Source: Bacteroides faecalis (lineage in GTDB: Bacteria; Bacteroidota; Bacteroidia; Bacteroidales; Bacteroidaceae). From it: a stretch of DNA of 64,000 nt. Under the pieces are notes generated by a model. It was not told the DNA's origin, searched no databases, and saw nothing but the letters and a program-made list of their open reading frames with translations. Numbering within the stretch: position 1 is the stretch's first letter; the number at the start of each line of letters is the position of its first letter. The translations under genes were made by a program, and so were the position numbers. This document shows, one piece after another, positions 27,900 to 37,000 of the stretch. The stretch covers positions 620,001 to 684,000 of the forward strand of contig NZ_BHWB01000001.1 of NCBI RefSeq assembly GCF_003865075.1, written 5' to 3'.

Positions 27900-29420
27900 C
27901 TAGTCTGAATAGATGATATAATCCCATGATCTCAACCGAGCATTAGAGTTGTCTTCCAGAACTTCCATTTTCACTTGATGTTTTCCTTTAGGCAATTGAT
28001 AACGCCAGAAAAGATCCAAACGACGGACATTGGCATTAGTCGGAAAGACAGCCTCTTCGATAAATTCCCCATCAATATAAAGTTTGGCTTTCACTTCCGC
28101 ATCCGGTAGGTTGTGGTTTCTACGGATTGTTTCTCCTCTTAATGCAAATCCGGTACCATCGAAATAGAATGTAAGTGTTTTAATATCCGGGTTATTCAAA
28201 TCTACTCTCGCGATGGGAACCATATGTGGGAAACTTTGTTCGAAGCGGATTGCTTTGGGGGGTTGAACATTAATTATAACTTTGTCTTGCTCTACTTTTC
28301 CATCGTTTTTTGTATCATTTCCAAAGCATGTTTATAGCTGATCTGATAGGTCTGGTTTAAGGAAAGTGATGTATATTTAAATACCTTGTCTTCTGCCCCT
28401 TTTAAACCTTTCATCCAATATTCTGGTATTTTGCTATAGCCCATCATTGTACCCAATACCCCCCCGGCAGAAGAAGGATTACAATCTGAATCCTGTCCGG
28501 CTCTTGTAGATATTTCCATTGTTTGTGTGAAATCACCATTTCCATATAAGAGCCCTAAAACAATGTAAGCCGCATTGATTTTAGCATCTATATCGAGAGG
28601 TTGAAATACTCCTTCCGGACAACCGATGTCTTCCGCATGATATTTTTGTATTTCAAACCAAGTTTGTTTCCAGTCTTTGGGATACTTCTTATGCCATTTT
28701 ATAACGTCTGAAATACATTTAATCCACTTTCTTTAGGGATTGTTTTCAAGGCTTCCGTTACAATGTCTTGAATATCGTCGGATGCGAAAGCGAGGCTGTA
28801 CATCGCTCCTACGTAAACACTACCATACCAACCATCACCGTAACACATAAGATGTCCGATTTTGTCACTGACTTGCGAAGCGGAGTTGGGCATGCCCGGA
28901 TTCATCAATCCGGCAAAATCGGCCTCTATTTGATAGTCGATATCGTCCGCATGAGGATTGTTCAGCCAGTGTCCGGGAGCCTCTATTCCCTGAAGAATAT
29001 TATATCTTGCTGCCTGATTAGCATGCCATAGCGGATATTCTGCCTGAGCAAACGCTTCTGTAAAGTCTTTTACCGGAGCGTCTAAACCTTTCTTTTCAAA
29101 TACATCCACAAAGGTGAGATCCATGTATATATCATCATAAAGCCACGACCATTCATCCATCGTTTTACTGACATAACCTTCATACCAGGGAATGACTTGA
29201 TAATCTTGGATGAAAGTGCCTTGAAAACGAAACTCGGTAGGACCACCGAAAGTTACTCCGATGGTTTGTCCCGCCCATCCTCCTTTTATTTTGTCTAATA
29301 TTGGGCTTTGGAGAGGATGATTTGTTGAGGCAGAGCTTTTGTTTTATCAGCGGTGGCAGCAGTACACAAACTAATAACAACAGATAGAATGATTGTGTTG
29401 AAAAGACATTTCTTTCTCAT
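27900..29420 (-). pseudogene. ADP-ribosylglycohydrolase, secreted, broken by three frameshifts
   Basis: Pieced together over three frames this is a complete ADPRGH of about 505 residues: signal peptide (29420-29300), then ILDKIKGGWAGQTIGVTFGG, YDDIYMDLTFVDVF, NNPHADDIDYQIEADFAG, STRAGQDSDCNPSSAGG (metal-binding Asp pair) and a C-terminal beta module (27900-28223). Breaks lie at about 29297, 28718 and in the six-T run 28306-28311; each is repaired by adding one base, and no other in-frame stop was found. Last gene of the ribose/nucleoside cluster, 15 bases after the nucleoside hydrolase. The family removes ADP-ribose or cuts related nucleosides. Recent pseudogene or, less likely, sequence error. 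Confidence 0.85.
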
Positions 29421-29434
29421 TTCAAGAGTTTGTA

Positions 29435-30424
29435 TTAATTCTGTTCATTTTTGGGGTTATGAAGCATTAGATCCTCTATGATATTTGTCAGTTGTGGAAT
29501 AGGCATTTGGAAGATCAGCCGGGAATGCAGGCCTTTCGGATCGGCTGTCCATGTGTTACTACCATTGCGGAATGCTTTCATTATTCCTTTTTCTAGTTTG
29601 AAATAAGGGGCGGCTCCACGTACGGCAACAAGGACCGCTGTCTGGTCCCAACTCATTCTGCCTTCAGGATTGTCTTGTGGGAGACACATTGAGAAAGCAT
29701 CAACAATAGGACTACCTTGAATATCGGATGAAGCTAAACGTTTACCTGTTAAGATTTTATTGCCAATGTCCCATCCGCTCAATATAATAGGTGTAGGCCA
29801 TTCTTCAAAAACAACTACAGAAGCTGTAGAATCCTTCTCTACATTAAATTCTTTTCCTTGAGGCATTCTACCTGCCATTGATACCAGTAGTTTAACTTTC
29901 TTCTTAATTAAATCAGCTCCGGATAACTTACTATACTTATCTGGTTGTGATTGCAGTAAGTTTTTTAAATTAGAAAAGAATCCCACAGTTACGATGGTTA
30001 CACTTGTATCTGGTTGTAGACTCAATATGCGGCGATATACTTTCAACGCATCTTCACTTTCAGAGGCTGATTGAGCCTTATGAGGATAACGTTTGGGTAA
30101 TTCATCCGTCCAGCGTGGTTCTCGATGCCAAGTAGTCAGGTTGGGAGCATCCCCTTTTACACAACCAACCGGAATATCAGGGCGACCAAAATAAGTATTG
30201 ATTACATCGATACAAGGAACTGTCGTCTCACACTTGTTAGAAGATACTGTTGCGAGTATTTTTACTTCTCCTGAATCAGCTAAGGCATGCAGAACTGCCA
30301 AAGCACCTACATCATCATAATCGGGTGCCATATCAGTATCAAAAATCAAATTTGTGGTTTGCTTGCCATTTGAGCAGTTACTAAACAGGCATACTGCGAA
30401 CAGATAAATTAGTAGTTGTTTCAT
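29435..30424 (-). CDS. Secreted/lipoprotein nucleoside hydrolase (inosine-uridine family)
   Basis: 329 residues. N-terminal signal with lipobox-like LFSNC. The calcium-binding motif FDTDMAPDYDDVGAL near residue 30 is diagnostic for nucleoside N-ribohydrolases (DxDxxxDD), and the fold continues with VTIVTVGFFSNL and AGRMPQG. It frees ribose from nucleosides outside the cytoplasm. Placed between a sugar permease and an ADP-ribosylglycohydrolase, it should feed ribose to the two ribokinases encoded upstream. Confidence 0.9.
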   Translation of the reverse strand: MKQLLIYLFAVCLFSNCSNGKQTTNLIFDTDMAPDYDDVGALAVLHALADSGEVKILATVSSNKCETTVPCIDVINTYFGRPDIPVGCVKGDAPNLTTWHREPRWTDELPKRYPHKAQSASESEDALKVYRRILSLQPDTSVTIVTVGFFSNLKNLLQSQPDKYSKLSGADLIKKKVKLLVSMAGRMPQGKEFNVEKDSTASVVVFEEWPTPIILSGWDIGNKILTGKRLASSDIQGSPIVDAFSMCLPQDNPEGRMSWDQTAVLVAVRGAAPYFKLEKGIMKAFRNGSNTWTADPKGLHSRLIFQMPIPQLTNIIEDLMLHNPKNEQN

Positions 30425-30519
30425 TGTCTTTCTTTTTTAGAGTTTTATGGTTAATAATTTCTTTTGTATTTTTAGACGTTTGAAGATATGGATATATAGA
30501 GGTAACTTTAAGCCGGCTC

Positions 30520-31524
30520 TTAGTTTCCTCCAGACAAAATGATAAGAACCAGTCCCAGAATGAACAGTATGAACATGATAGTCAGCAATAAATTTATCTT
30601 TTTGCTGGAACCGCTAAATTCTTTCCAAATGAAAACTCCCCATAAGGCGGCAATCATAGGCGCACCCTGTCCTAATGCATAGGAGATGGCTGCTCCGGCT
30701 TTCCCGGCTGCGATATAACTTAGTGATGTTCCCAATCCCCAGACACATCCACCTAAAATCCCAACCAAATGCGTACTGGCTTTTCCGGCAAAATATTCTT
30801 TATAAGTGACTGGCTTTCCGACAAAAGGATGTTTCATCACTAGGGTGTTAAACACAAAATTGCTAAGAAAAATACCGATGGTGAAAATGAAAAATGCTGT
30901 GTAGGGAGTTGCCATTCCCGTAGTCGGTGATTCGAAATTGTTTAAATCCATGGAAGCAGCAACAAAACGATAGAAAAAAGACATTAGTATTCCGGCAACT
31001 GCGGCAAGGATAATCCCTTTTTTACTACTACCGGCATTTTCCTTTTGCTTTTGTCCGGCTGCTACTCCATTACAAATAATGGCGATAACAATCAGTAATA
31101 CTCCTGTAAATAACCAGATCGGATCTCCTTTGGGAGCACTGAAATAGTTGATGAGTACTCCTAATACTAACGCTAATCCTACGCCAAGAGGAAAAGCGAC
31201 AGCCATTCCTGCAATGGATACGGAGGCTGATAGGAGAATGTTGGAAGCATTAAAAATAATACCCCCGATTAATGCTCTGACTATATTCTCTGTACCTACT
31301 TGTCGTATGTTTTCAAGAAAACTTACACCGGAACTTCCGAGGCTGCCTAACGTAAATACTAAAAGTAAGGCAAATAATAGTATGCCGATCGTGTAATCCC
31401 AATAATAAAGTTCGTAACGCCAATTTTTACTGGCTAGTTTCTGGGTGTTTCCCCAGGAACCCCAACAGATCATTGTGATGAAGCAGAATATGACTGCTAA
31501 TGTGTAGCTATTAACTATAAACAT
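30520..31524 (-). CDS. Ten-helix sugar permease (GRP/RhaT-like, DMT superfamily), probable ribose importer
   Basis: 334 residues with about ten hydrophobic helices and no signal peptide. Motifs TMICWGSWGNTQKLA at the N terminus and the internal repeats SIAGMAVAFPLGVGLALVLG and LGQGAPMIAALWGVFIW are those of the glucose/ribose porter and RhaT families in the drug/metabolite superfamily. It lies 23 bases after the second ribokinase. Ribose as substrate is inferred from the operon. No SusC/SusD pair is present in this cluster. Confidence 0.82.
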   Translation of the reverse strand: MFIVNSYTLAVIFCFITMICWGSWGNTQKLASKNWRYELYYWDYTIGILLFALLLVFTLGSLGSSGVSFLENIRQVGTENIVRALIGGIIFNASNILLSASVSIAGMAVAFPLGVGLALVLGVLINYFSAPKGDPIWLFTGVLLIVIAIICNGVAAGQKQKENAGSSKKGIILAAVAGILMSFFYRFVAASMDLNNFESPTTGMATPYTAFFIFTIGIFLSNFVFNTLVMKHPFVGKPVTYKEYFAGKASTHLVGILGGCVWGLGTSLSYIAAGKAGAAISYALGQGAPMIAALWGVFIWKEFSGSSKKINLLLTIMFILFILGLVLIILSGGN

Positions 31525-31547
31525 AGTATCAAAAGGATTTAAAGATT

Positions 31548-32462
31548 TTATTTAATGGTTTGGATGAAAGCATTAACTTCAACGAGAGTTGGAATGGAGG
31601 ACTGAGCTCCTAATCGTGTCACAGCGATTGCAGCTGCTGCATTTGCAAAACCTAGTGCTTTTCTGTTGATTTCTTTTTGGGAACAAGCTACGGCTAATGC
31701 TCCGCAAAATGTGTCACCTGCTGCAACAGTATCGATTGCTTTCATTTTAAAACTGGGAAGTTGTATCGTTTCCCGTTCATTCATCATGTAAACACCTTGA
31801 CTTCCCAACGTGATCACTATATTGCGTGCTCCCGATCTTAGTAAGGTTTGAGCAATATCATCCAGATTGTTTCCTGTATATTCGATTCCAGAAATGAAAG
31901 ATGCTTCCAGCTCATTGACTACTAATATATCAATGGCTGTTATTAACTCCTCATCGATCAGACAGGCAGGCGCAGGGTTAAACAATACTTTTTTGCCTTT
32001 TTGTTTGGCAAATAAAGCAGTCTTTTTAATTGTTTCGTAAGGAATCTCAGCCTGCATGACAACAATATCCGCTTCTTCTATTATTTCAGAAAATTGAGTG
32101 ATAGATTCGGGTAGCAAGGAATAATTAGCCCCGGGAGCCACTGCTATGCAGTTCTCACCACTATTAGCAACGTAGATAAGTGCGGTTCCTGTGGGGTGGT
32201 GGGAATCGTCGATGATATAATTCGTGTTGATTCCTTCTTTTGTGAAATGCTTTTTTAGGATATCTGCATACATATCATTTCCCAATGCGGTGACAAAAGT
32301 CACAGAACCGCCCAGTCTTGCTGCTGCAACGGCTTGATTCGCACCTTTTCCACCAAAAGATTGAATAAAATTGGCATTACCGACTGTTTCTCCGGGTGCC
32401 GGAATATGGTTGACTTGTGCCACCATATCGATATTTGAACTTCCAACAACTACTATTTTCAT
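31548..32462 (-). CDS. rbsK: Ribokinase (PfkB family), second copy
   Basis: 304 residues. PfkB signature 1 (GGKGANQAVAAARLGG) and signature 2 with catalytic base (DTVAAGDTFCGALAVA) are intact, as are ribokinase marks FNPAPA, VVNELEA and AVTRLGAQSSIPT. Phosphorylates ribose to ribose 5-phosphate. It is about half identical by eye to the adjacent kinase, a diverged pair as in the B. thetaiotaomicron ribose locus, where two kinases are reported. The second copy may prefer another pentose or deoxyribose. Confidence 0.92.
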   Translation of the reverse strand: MKIVVVGSSNIDMVAQVNHIPAPGETVGNANFIQSFGGKGANQAVAAARLGGSVTFVTALGNDMYADILKKHFTKEGINTNYIIDDSHHPTGTALIYVANSGENCIAVAPGANYSLLPESITQFSEIIEEADIVVMQAEIPYETIKKTALFAKQKGKKVLFNPAPACLIDEELITAIDILVVNELEASFISGIEYTGNNLDDIAQTLLRSGARNIVITLGSQGVYMMNERETIQLPSFKMKAIDTVAAGDTFCGALAVACSQKEINRKALGFANAAAAIAVTRLGAQSSIPTLVEVNAFIQTIK

Positions 32463-32499
32463 TTGAAAATAAATTTATATATTCGACTTAGGTTTATTC

Positions 32500-33423
32500 T
32501 TATACTATTACTTCTTTTTTATAAGGAATGGCACTTTGGGCGCCAATGCGGGTTACAGCGAGTGCCGCTGCAGCATTGGCAAATCTCACTGCTTCTGCCA
32601 AACAGTGTCCCTCGGACAAATGGACACTGAATGCTCCACAAAATACATCTCCGGCTCCGGTTGTATCAATTGTTTCCACTTCTTTAGCCGGAATCATCGT
32701 AAATTCATCTTTCTCCTTTACGTAAGCTCCGTCTTTTCCCAATGTGATAACCACATTTTCTATTCCTTTCTCTCCGATTGCTTCGGCAGCCCGATGTGCA
32801 CTTTCCGTATCCCTAACTTTGATTCCCGACAACATTTCGGCTTCGATACGATTGGGGAGTATGGTATGTATATTTCTTAAAAAGGAATCATTTAGCGTAG
32901 AGGCCGGGGCAGGGTTGAGGATTACTTTTTTACCATATTCATTAGCTATAGATGCAGCATATTCTACTGTCTCTAAAGGAACTTCCAGTTGCATAAGTAC
33001 AATGTCCGCTTCTTTAATTTTTCCTTTGGCCTTGTCTATGTCCTCTAAAGAAAGCGAGCGACTTGCTCCCGGAGCAACAATGATACTGTTTTCGCCAAAA
33101 GAATCGACCGATATAAGTGCCACCCCTGAAGGACTTTTCTGATCAGTGAAGATAAATTCGGTATTAATCTTCTCCGATTTATATATTTCCAATGCCTGTA
33201 GACCAAATAAATCATAACCTATTTTAGAGATAAATGTGACTTCGGCTCCTAACCTGGAAGCGGCAATTGCCTGATTGGCCCCTTTGCCGCCCGGATTCAT
33301 GTAGAAAGTTCCTCCCAAAATGGTTTCACCGGGTACAGGCAGTCTGTTGGCTTTGACAACCATATCAGTGTTGCAACTACCGATTACTACGATCTTAGGT
33401 CTATGAATGGACGTTATTTCCAT
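32500..33423 (-). CDS. rbsK: Ribokinase (PfkB family), first copy
   Basis: 307 residues. GGKGANQAIAASRLGA (signature 1), LNPAPAS, LPNRIEAEML and DTTGAGDVFCGAF (anion hole and catalytic Asp) are complete, with the ribokinase C-terminal AVTRIGAQSAIPYKKEV. First gene of the catabolic operon; 258 bases separate it from the regulator gene, room for a promoter. Phosphorylates D-ribose in the cytoplasm. Confidence 0.93.
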   Translation of the reverse strand: MEITSIHRPKIVVIGSCNTDMVVKANRLPVPGETILGGTFYMNPGGKGANQAIAASRLGAEVTFISKIGYDLFGLQALEIYKSEKINTEFIFTDQKSPSGVALISVDSFGENSIIVAPGASRSLSLEDIDKAKGKIKEADIVLMQLEVPLETVEYAASIANEYGKKVILNPAPASTLNDSFLRNIHTILPNRIEAEMLSGIKVRDTESAHRAAEAIGEKGIENVVITLGKDGAYVKEKDEFTMIPAKEVETIDTTGAGDVFCGAFSVHLSEGHCLAEAVRFANAAAALAVTRIGAQSAIPYKKEVIV

Positions 33424-33681
33424 GGTATTTAAAATTAGGATTGTACAAAAGAAGAAAATAATAATATACCGTTTTCTACATTAATCTTCTATTTATATAA
33501 TCTCAAATTGATTATATTTCTCAATGAACTTTGTATGCATCGAGAAATGAATATGAATTCTATTCTTTGATTAAACAACATCATTTGACGAATTGTTTTT
33601 TTCCTAAGGGTGTGTAAATGATATACTTCTTTTGATTATTTATATAATTTCAATATCATTCTTATCAGATAAATTTCTTTC

Positions 33682-35220
33682 TCATAGTTTTTTTGCATTG
33701 ATATGCTGTTGGAGAGTTTCAGTCAGGCTTTTTTTGAGTATTTTTGATTCTATCCATGCTGTAAAGTCGAAAATGCGGAGTAGCTGGTTTTCGAATTTAT
33801 CATCGAATAAATGTTCGATTTCAGGAGTTAGTTTTTCCCAGAATAGTTTCCGTTCGTTTCGTAGAATTGGGAGATTCTTCTTGTTCAAAAACCATAATAT
33901 CAGGTGTTCCGTTTTGAATGACTGTTCTTTGGGAGATGACAGACCTCGTGTGATAGATCGGGTTTCATGGCGGATTAAGTCATATTCCTGCATTTCGTAA
34001 TAGGCGATCAGGCGGACCAACCGGATGGTTCTCATTAAAGGCAGATACTTGATGTTATGGTCTACAATCGCATTGCTAATGTATTTTTTTGCGGCTTTGT
34101 AATCCTGATTTCCGATATGAATGAGTGTAGTATAAAGTAATAATTCACTTTTCCGAATGGGACTTAACCATGCTTCTTTGTCATAAAGTGGTTCGTGATA
34201 AAGATTCATAAGCTTGGTGCATTGTAGGAAATTTCCTTTGTCAAGTGACGGGAAAAGTTCGTATTGAAAAAGCAGACAAGTTGCATTGACTTTAAATTCG
34301 AATGAAGTGGTTGTAATCAGCTTTCTCAGTTTTTTGAGGAAATAAGGCATTTCTTCATAGTTGCCGACAGAACGTAAACTGCTAAGTACTCCTTCGAGTA
34401 CAGATAGATAATAAATGGGCGGATTCGACCAGAACTGTTGATTCTTCTCAAATAACAAATCAAGCTCTTTGTATGAGTTTAAGGCAGCTTTGTAATTTCC
34501 TGTCATCATTAAATAATTGGCCTGAAAAAGTTTATGATTCCGGGTTAATTCAAAGTTTCCCTCAGTTTCGGACGAGGCTGCGATATAAAGCTCATTGACC
34601 ATGAGATCGTTCATGTCTTGTTTTTGTTGAGCTGTCCGAATGGATCCGATGTGAGCCAGACGGTATTTTAGAAGATTGTGTAGAGAGGATTGTTCGGTGA
34701 TCTTCCTGATTTTCTTTAATGTTTCATTCTGCATAAAGTGTTTGTGAAAAAGTTCTTTTTCAGTCATATCGGGAAAGTTCAGCCGGAGCAGATATTCTAG
34801 TTCTAGCTTGAGGGCAATGATCAATATCTCATTATTTTCATAATATTGTGCCTGTTCAATGGTGTCGGATAGTATTTCGAAGCATTCCTCAAATAGAGAA
34901 CGTTCGTAAAGCATGCGGGCTTTACAAAGATTGTTGAACAAGTCATAGCAGATGTCTTTTTTCTTTCGGAGAATGAGTAAAGCATCTGTCAATTTCTCAT
35001 ATAAATATTGAATAGAAACTTCAAAAGACCCATTCGGTCTGCGTTTATAAAACTCTTTCTTTATTGTATTTCCATTTGGTTGTTTACTCTTTGCAATAAT
35101 ATTGTAAATCACCAGATAATCTTTCTCATCTTTGTCTTTTACGACTAAAAGGGAGAAATGTTTTTTTTCAGCTTTTGATAGAGAATATATCAGGGAAATA
35201 ACAGAATCGACTCTTTTCAT
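33682..35220 (-). CDS. RbsR-like regulator of ribose utilization (predicted)
   Basis: 512 residues, no signal or membrane helix, mainly helical and rich in Leu, Glu and Lys, with TPR-like stretches (MTGNYKAALNSYKELDLLF, HIGNQDYKAAKKYISNAI). N terminus MKRVDSVISLIYSLSKAEKK is conserved-looking; no classical HTH is obvious. Its position upstream of two ribokinases matches the regulator gene of the ribose locus described in B. thetaiotaomicron, which is my only basis for the role. Otherwise it would be a TPR-like protein of unknown function. Confidence 0.6.
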   Translation of the reverse strand: MKRVDSVISLIYSLSKAEKKHFSLLVVKDKDEKDYLVIYNIIAKSKQPNGNTIKKEFYKRRPNGSFEVSIQYLYEKLTDALLILRKKKDICYDLFNNLCKARMLYERSLFEECFEILSDTIEQAQYYENNEILIIALKLELEYLLRLNFPDMTEKELFHKHFMQNETLKKIRKITEQSSLHNLLKYRLAHIGSIRTAQQKQDMNDLMVNELYIAASSETEGNFELTRNHKLFQANYLMMTGNYKAALNSYKELDLLFEKNQQFWSNPPIYYLSVLEGVLSSLRSVGNYEEMPYFLKKLRKLITTTSFEFKVNATCLLFQYELFPSLDKGNFLQCTKLMNLYHEPLYDKEAWLSPIRKSELLLYTTLIHIGNQDYKAAKKYISNAIVDHNIKYLPLMRTIRLVRLIAYYEMQEYDLIRHETRSITRGLSSPKEQSFKTEHLILWFLNKKNLPILRNERKLFWEKLTPEIEHLFDDKFENQLLRIFDFTAWIESKILKKSLTETLQQHINAKKL

Positions 35221-35289
35221 GGGAATTTCATTAGTATTAGCCTCGCAATATTCGGGAATTTATATGGAAAATGCAAATCATAGGAAAAT

Positions 35290-35324
35290 AAAAATCCGAC
35301 TTGAACGAAATCAAGCCGGATTTT
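35290..35324 (-). terminator. Terminator of the HU-like gene
   Basis: AAAATCCGACTTGA pairs with TCAAGCCGGATTTT with a G-T wobble around a short loop. It lies 26 bases past the stop of the HU-like gene. A degenerate second copy occurs at 40045-40080. Confidence 0.8.
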
Positions 35325-35349
35325 CTGATACTAATGAATGAAGCTAGTC

Positions 35350-35807
35350 TTACAAAGTTGGATCCGGTGATTCTCCACCGCCTTCTCCGCCACTGCTGGG
35401 AGGGACTGTATTATTTTTATTTGCTGTATCCAGTTTTTGAATGCTGACCTTGTTTATCATATCTTTTAATAAGCTGCCGGGTGTAAAAATTATCTTGCGA
35501 TTTCTCAGCGTATCTGCACCCACTTCTCCTTCCTCAACTTGACTTTTGCATCCAAACGATGGGCGGAAAGTTCCAAATTCTCCAAGACTGACGGAGGCAC
35601 CTATTTCCATGTATGTTTTCAGGGAATCGATTAATCCATCGAGGACAGACTTTACTACACCGCGTGGGACGAATCCTACAGCTGTTACTTGATTACATAG
35701 CATCTTAAAATCAATATTCACTACATTGAACGGACGTGCTACATACTTTTCGGCTTTTTCCTTATCAAAGCCAAAGGTTGTTTTTTGACTACATATCTCA
35801 GTGCCAT
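35350..35807 (-). pseudogene. HU-family DNA-binding protein with a one-base frameshift near its start
   Basis: From ATG at 35807 the minus strand reads MALRYVVKK, then shifts; the downstream frame continues TTFGFDKEKAEKYVARPF into the HU core (VPRGVVKSVLDGLIDSLKTY, GASVSLGEFGTFRPSFGCKS, RKIIFTPGSLLKDMIN) and a Gly/Ser-rich Bacteroidales-type tail ending SPDPTL. The break is in a run of six A (35781-35786, T on the plus strand); seven A would restore about 153 residues. A GTG at 35721 could give a shorter product. HU proteins bend DNA; this class is common in Bacteroides islands. Real frameshift or homopolymer error. Confidence 0.8.
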
Positions 35808-35931
35808 AATCTTTAATAGTTTTAATAGTTAATACTTCTAGTTTTTTATTTTGTGATCACGATGCAAAGATATGGCAGCTAAAATTGGTGGACAAGTAAT
35901 TTTGAGAATGTACGTTAATCAAATAGTTAAT

Positions 35932-35991
35932 ATGGCTTCTCCAGTTCACTTCCCAATAATTAAAACCTGCTGTATTTACTGCTTTGATACG
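35932..35991 (-). pseudogene. Fragment of a glycosidase gene (same family as 40146-41666)
   Basis: About 60 bases translate on the minus strand to RIKAVNTAGFNYWEVNWRSH, matching RIKAANEAGFDYWKVDWGAH of the intact gene (41100-41159), with about three quarters of bases identical. The expected catalytic Asp is Asn here. Similarity may continue weakly to about 36035. It is a degraded remnant lying just upstream of the HU-like gene. Confidence 0.6.
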
Positions 35992-36063
35992 CTATGTTTC
36001 CCTCTAAACCATAATTTCCTTTCAGTATTTGTTTTATATTTGCTAGCTGATAAATCTGCTGGG

Positions 36064-36285
36064 CTAACAAACATATGGCACAATGTCTCTTTCCAGAAGC
36101 ATTTTTCTTACGGCGAGGTTATCTGCCCTTCGCGTTTGGATGGCGAAATATGTCTGTGCAAAAGCGACTTCCTCCTTTCGAGAATCTTCATTTTGAGCGA
36201 TCAGATAACAGGCATAGCGCGTTAGCAGGATATCAACTATCTCTTTTTCGGCTCCAGAACCTATTGTGACCATTTCTTTTGTCAA
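36064..36285 (-). pseudogene. dinD: DinD-like protein remnant with apparent internal deletion
   Basis: 73 codons starting at TTG overlapping the hsdM stop. The first 50 residues match the middle of DNA-damage-inducible protein D (LLTRYACYLIAQNEDSRKEE, FAQTYFAIQTRR); the text then jumps to ADNLAVRKMLLERDIVP, which resembles a segment near the DinD C terminus. So the N terminus and a central block of roughly 100 residues seem lost while the frame is kept. DinD genes often sit inside Bacteroides type I restriction loci, fitting the neighbour. Confidence 0.6.
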
Positions 36286-37000
36286 TAACCTAATTCTTTT
36301 AGATAGCTTTCATCTTTGTTTGTACTTCCTTCTGTAAGTTTTGTTTCAAGAGAATCAATCTCCTTTTGCACGGCCATGATATCAATTTCCTCTTCTTCTT
36401 TTTCATGAGTACCTACATAACGAGATATATTAAAATTGTAATCGTTTTCAACGATTTCTTCCCGCATTGCCACATAAGCATATTTATCTTCTGTTACACC
36501 TGATGATAGTTTTTCTGCCGTAAATTTATGATAGGTGGAAACGATATGATCAATATCATGATTACGTAACCTGTTCTGATTCTTACCATTCTCATACTCA
36601 TGGCTGGCATCAATGAAGAGTACATTGTCTGTTTTTTTGTTGAATATCATAATCGTTGCTGGGATACCTGTGCTAGAAAACAGATTAGTCGGAAGACCTA
36701 TAACTGCTTCCAAGTAGTTTTCTTCAATGGTCTTTTGACGTAGTTTCCTTTCGCTTACCCCTCGGAATAGCACATCATGAAGTGTTACGACACCAACTTT
36801 ACCATGTCTTTCATATGCGACTTCGAGCATGTGACTGATAAATGCCCAGTCTCCTTTGCTTTTGGGAGGTAGCCTCTCCAGAAACGTTTATATTGATTAT
36901 TTGCGGCTTCATCGGATCCCTATTTGTCGAGAGAAAATGGAGGGTTGGCCACAACTGTATCAAACTTCATTAGCGTATTACTTTCTTTAAATTTCGAATT
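36282..37000 (-). pseudogene. hsdM: Type I restriction-modification methyltransferase (HsdM), 5'-truncated and broken
   Basis: The first recognisable part, at about 37000-36920, reads FKESNTLMKFDTVVANPPFSLDK, holding methyltransferase motif NPPF, then TAG at 36922-36920 where Trp of DKWGSDE is expected. It resumes GSDEAANNQYKRFWRG, has a one-base frameshift at about 36872, and then an open 182-codon stretch (VVTLHDVLFRGVSE, TIEENYLEAVIGLPTNLF, IPATIMIFNK, ISRYVGTHEKEEE). The S-adenosylmethionine-binding N-terminal part, hsdS and hsdR are absent nearby. An inactive remnant. Confidence 0.88.

Noticed and set aside
28306..28311. Programmed frameshifting in the ADPRGH gene
   Set aside because: Three separate shifts without slippery heptamers or following structures; a damaged gene or sequence error is far more likely.
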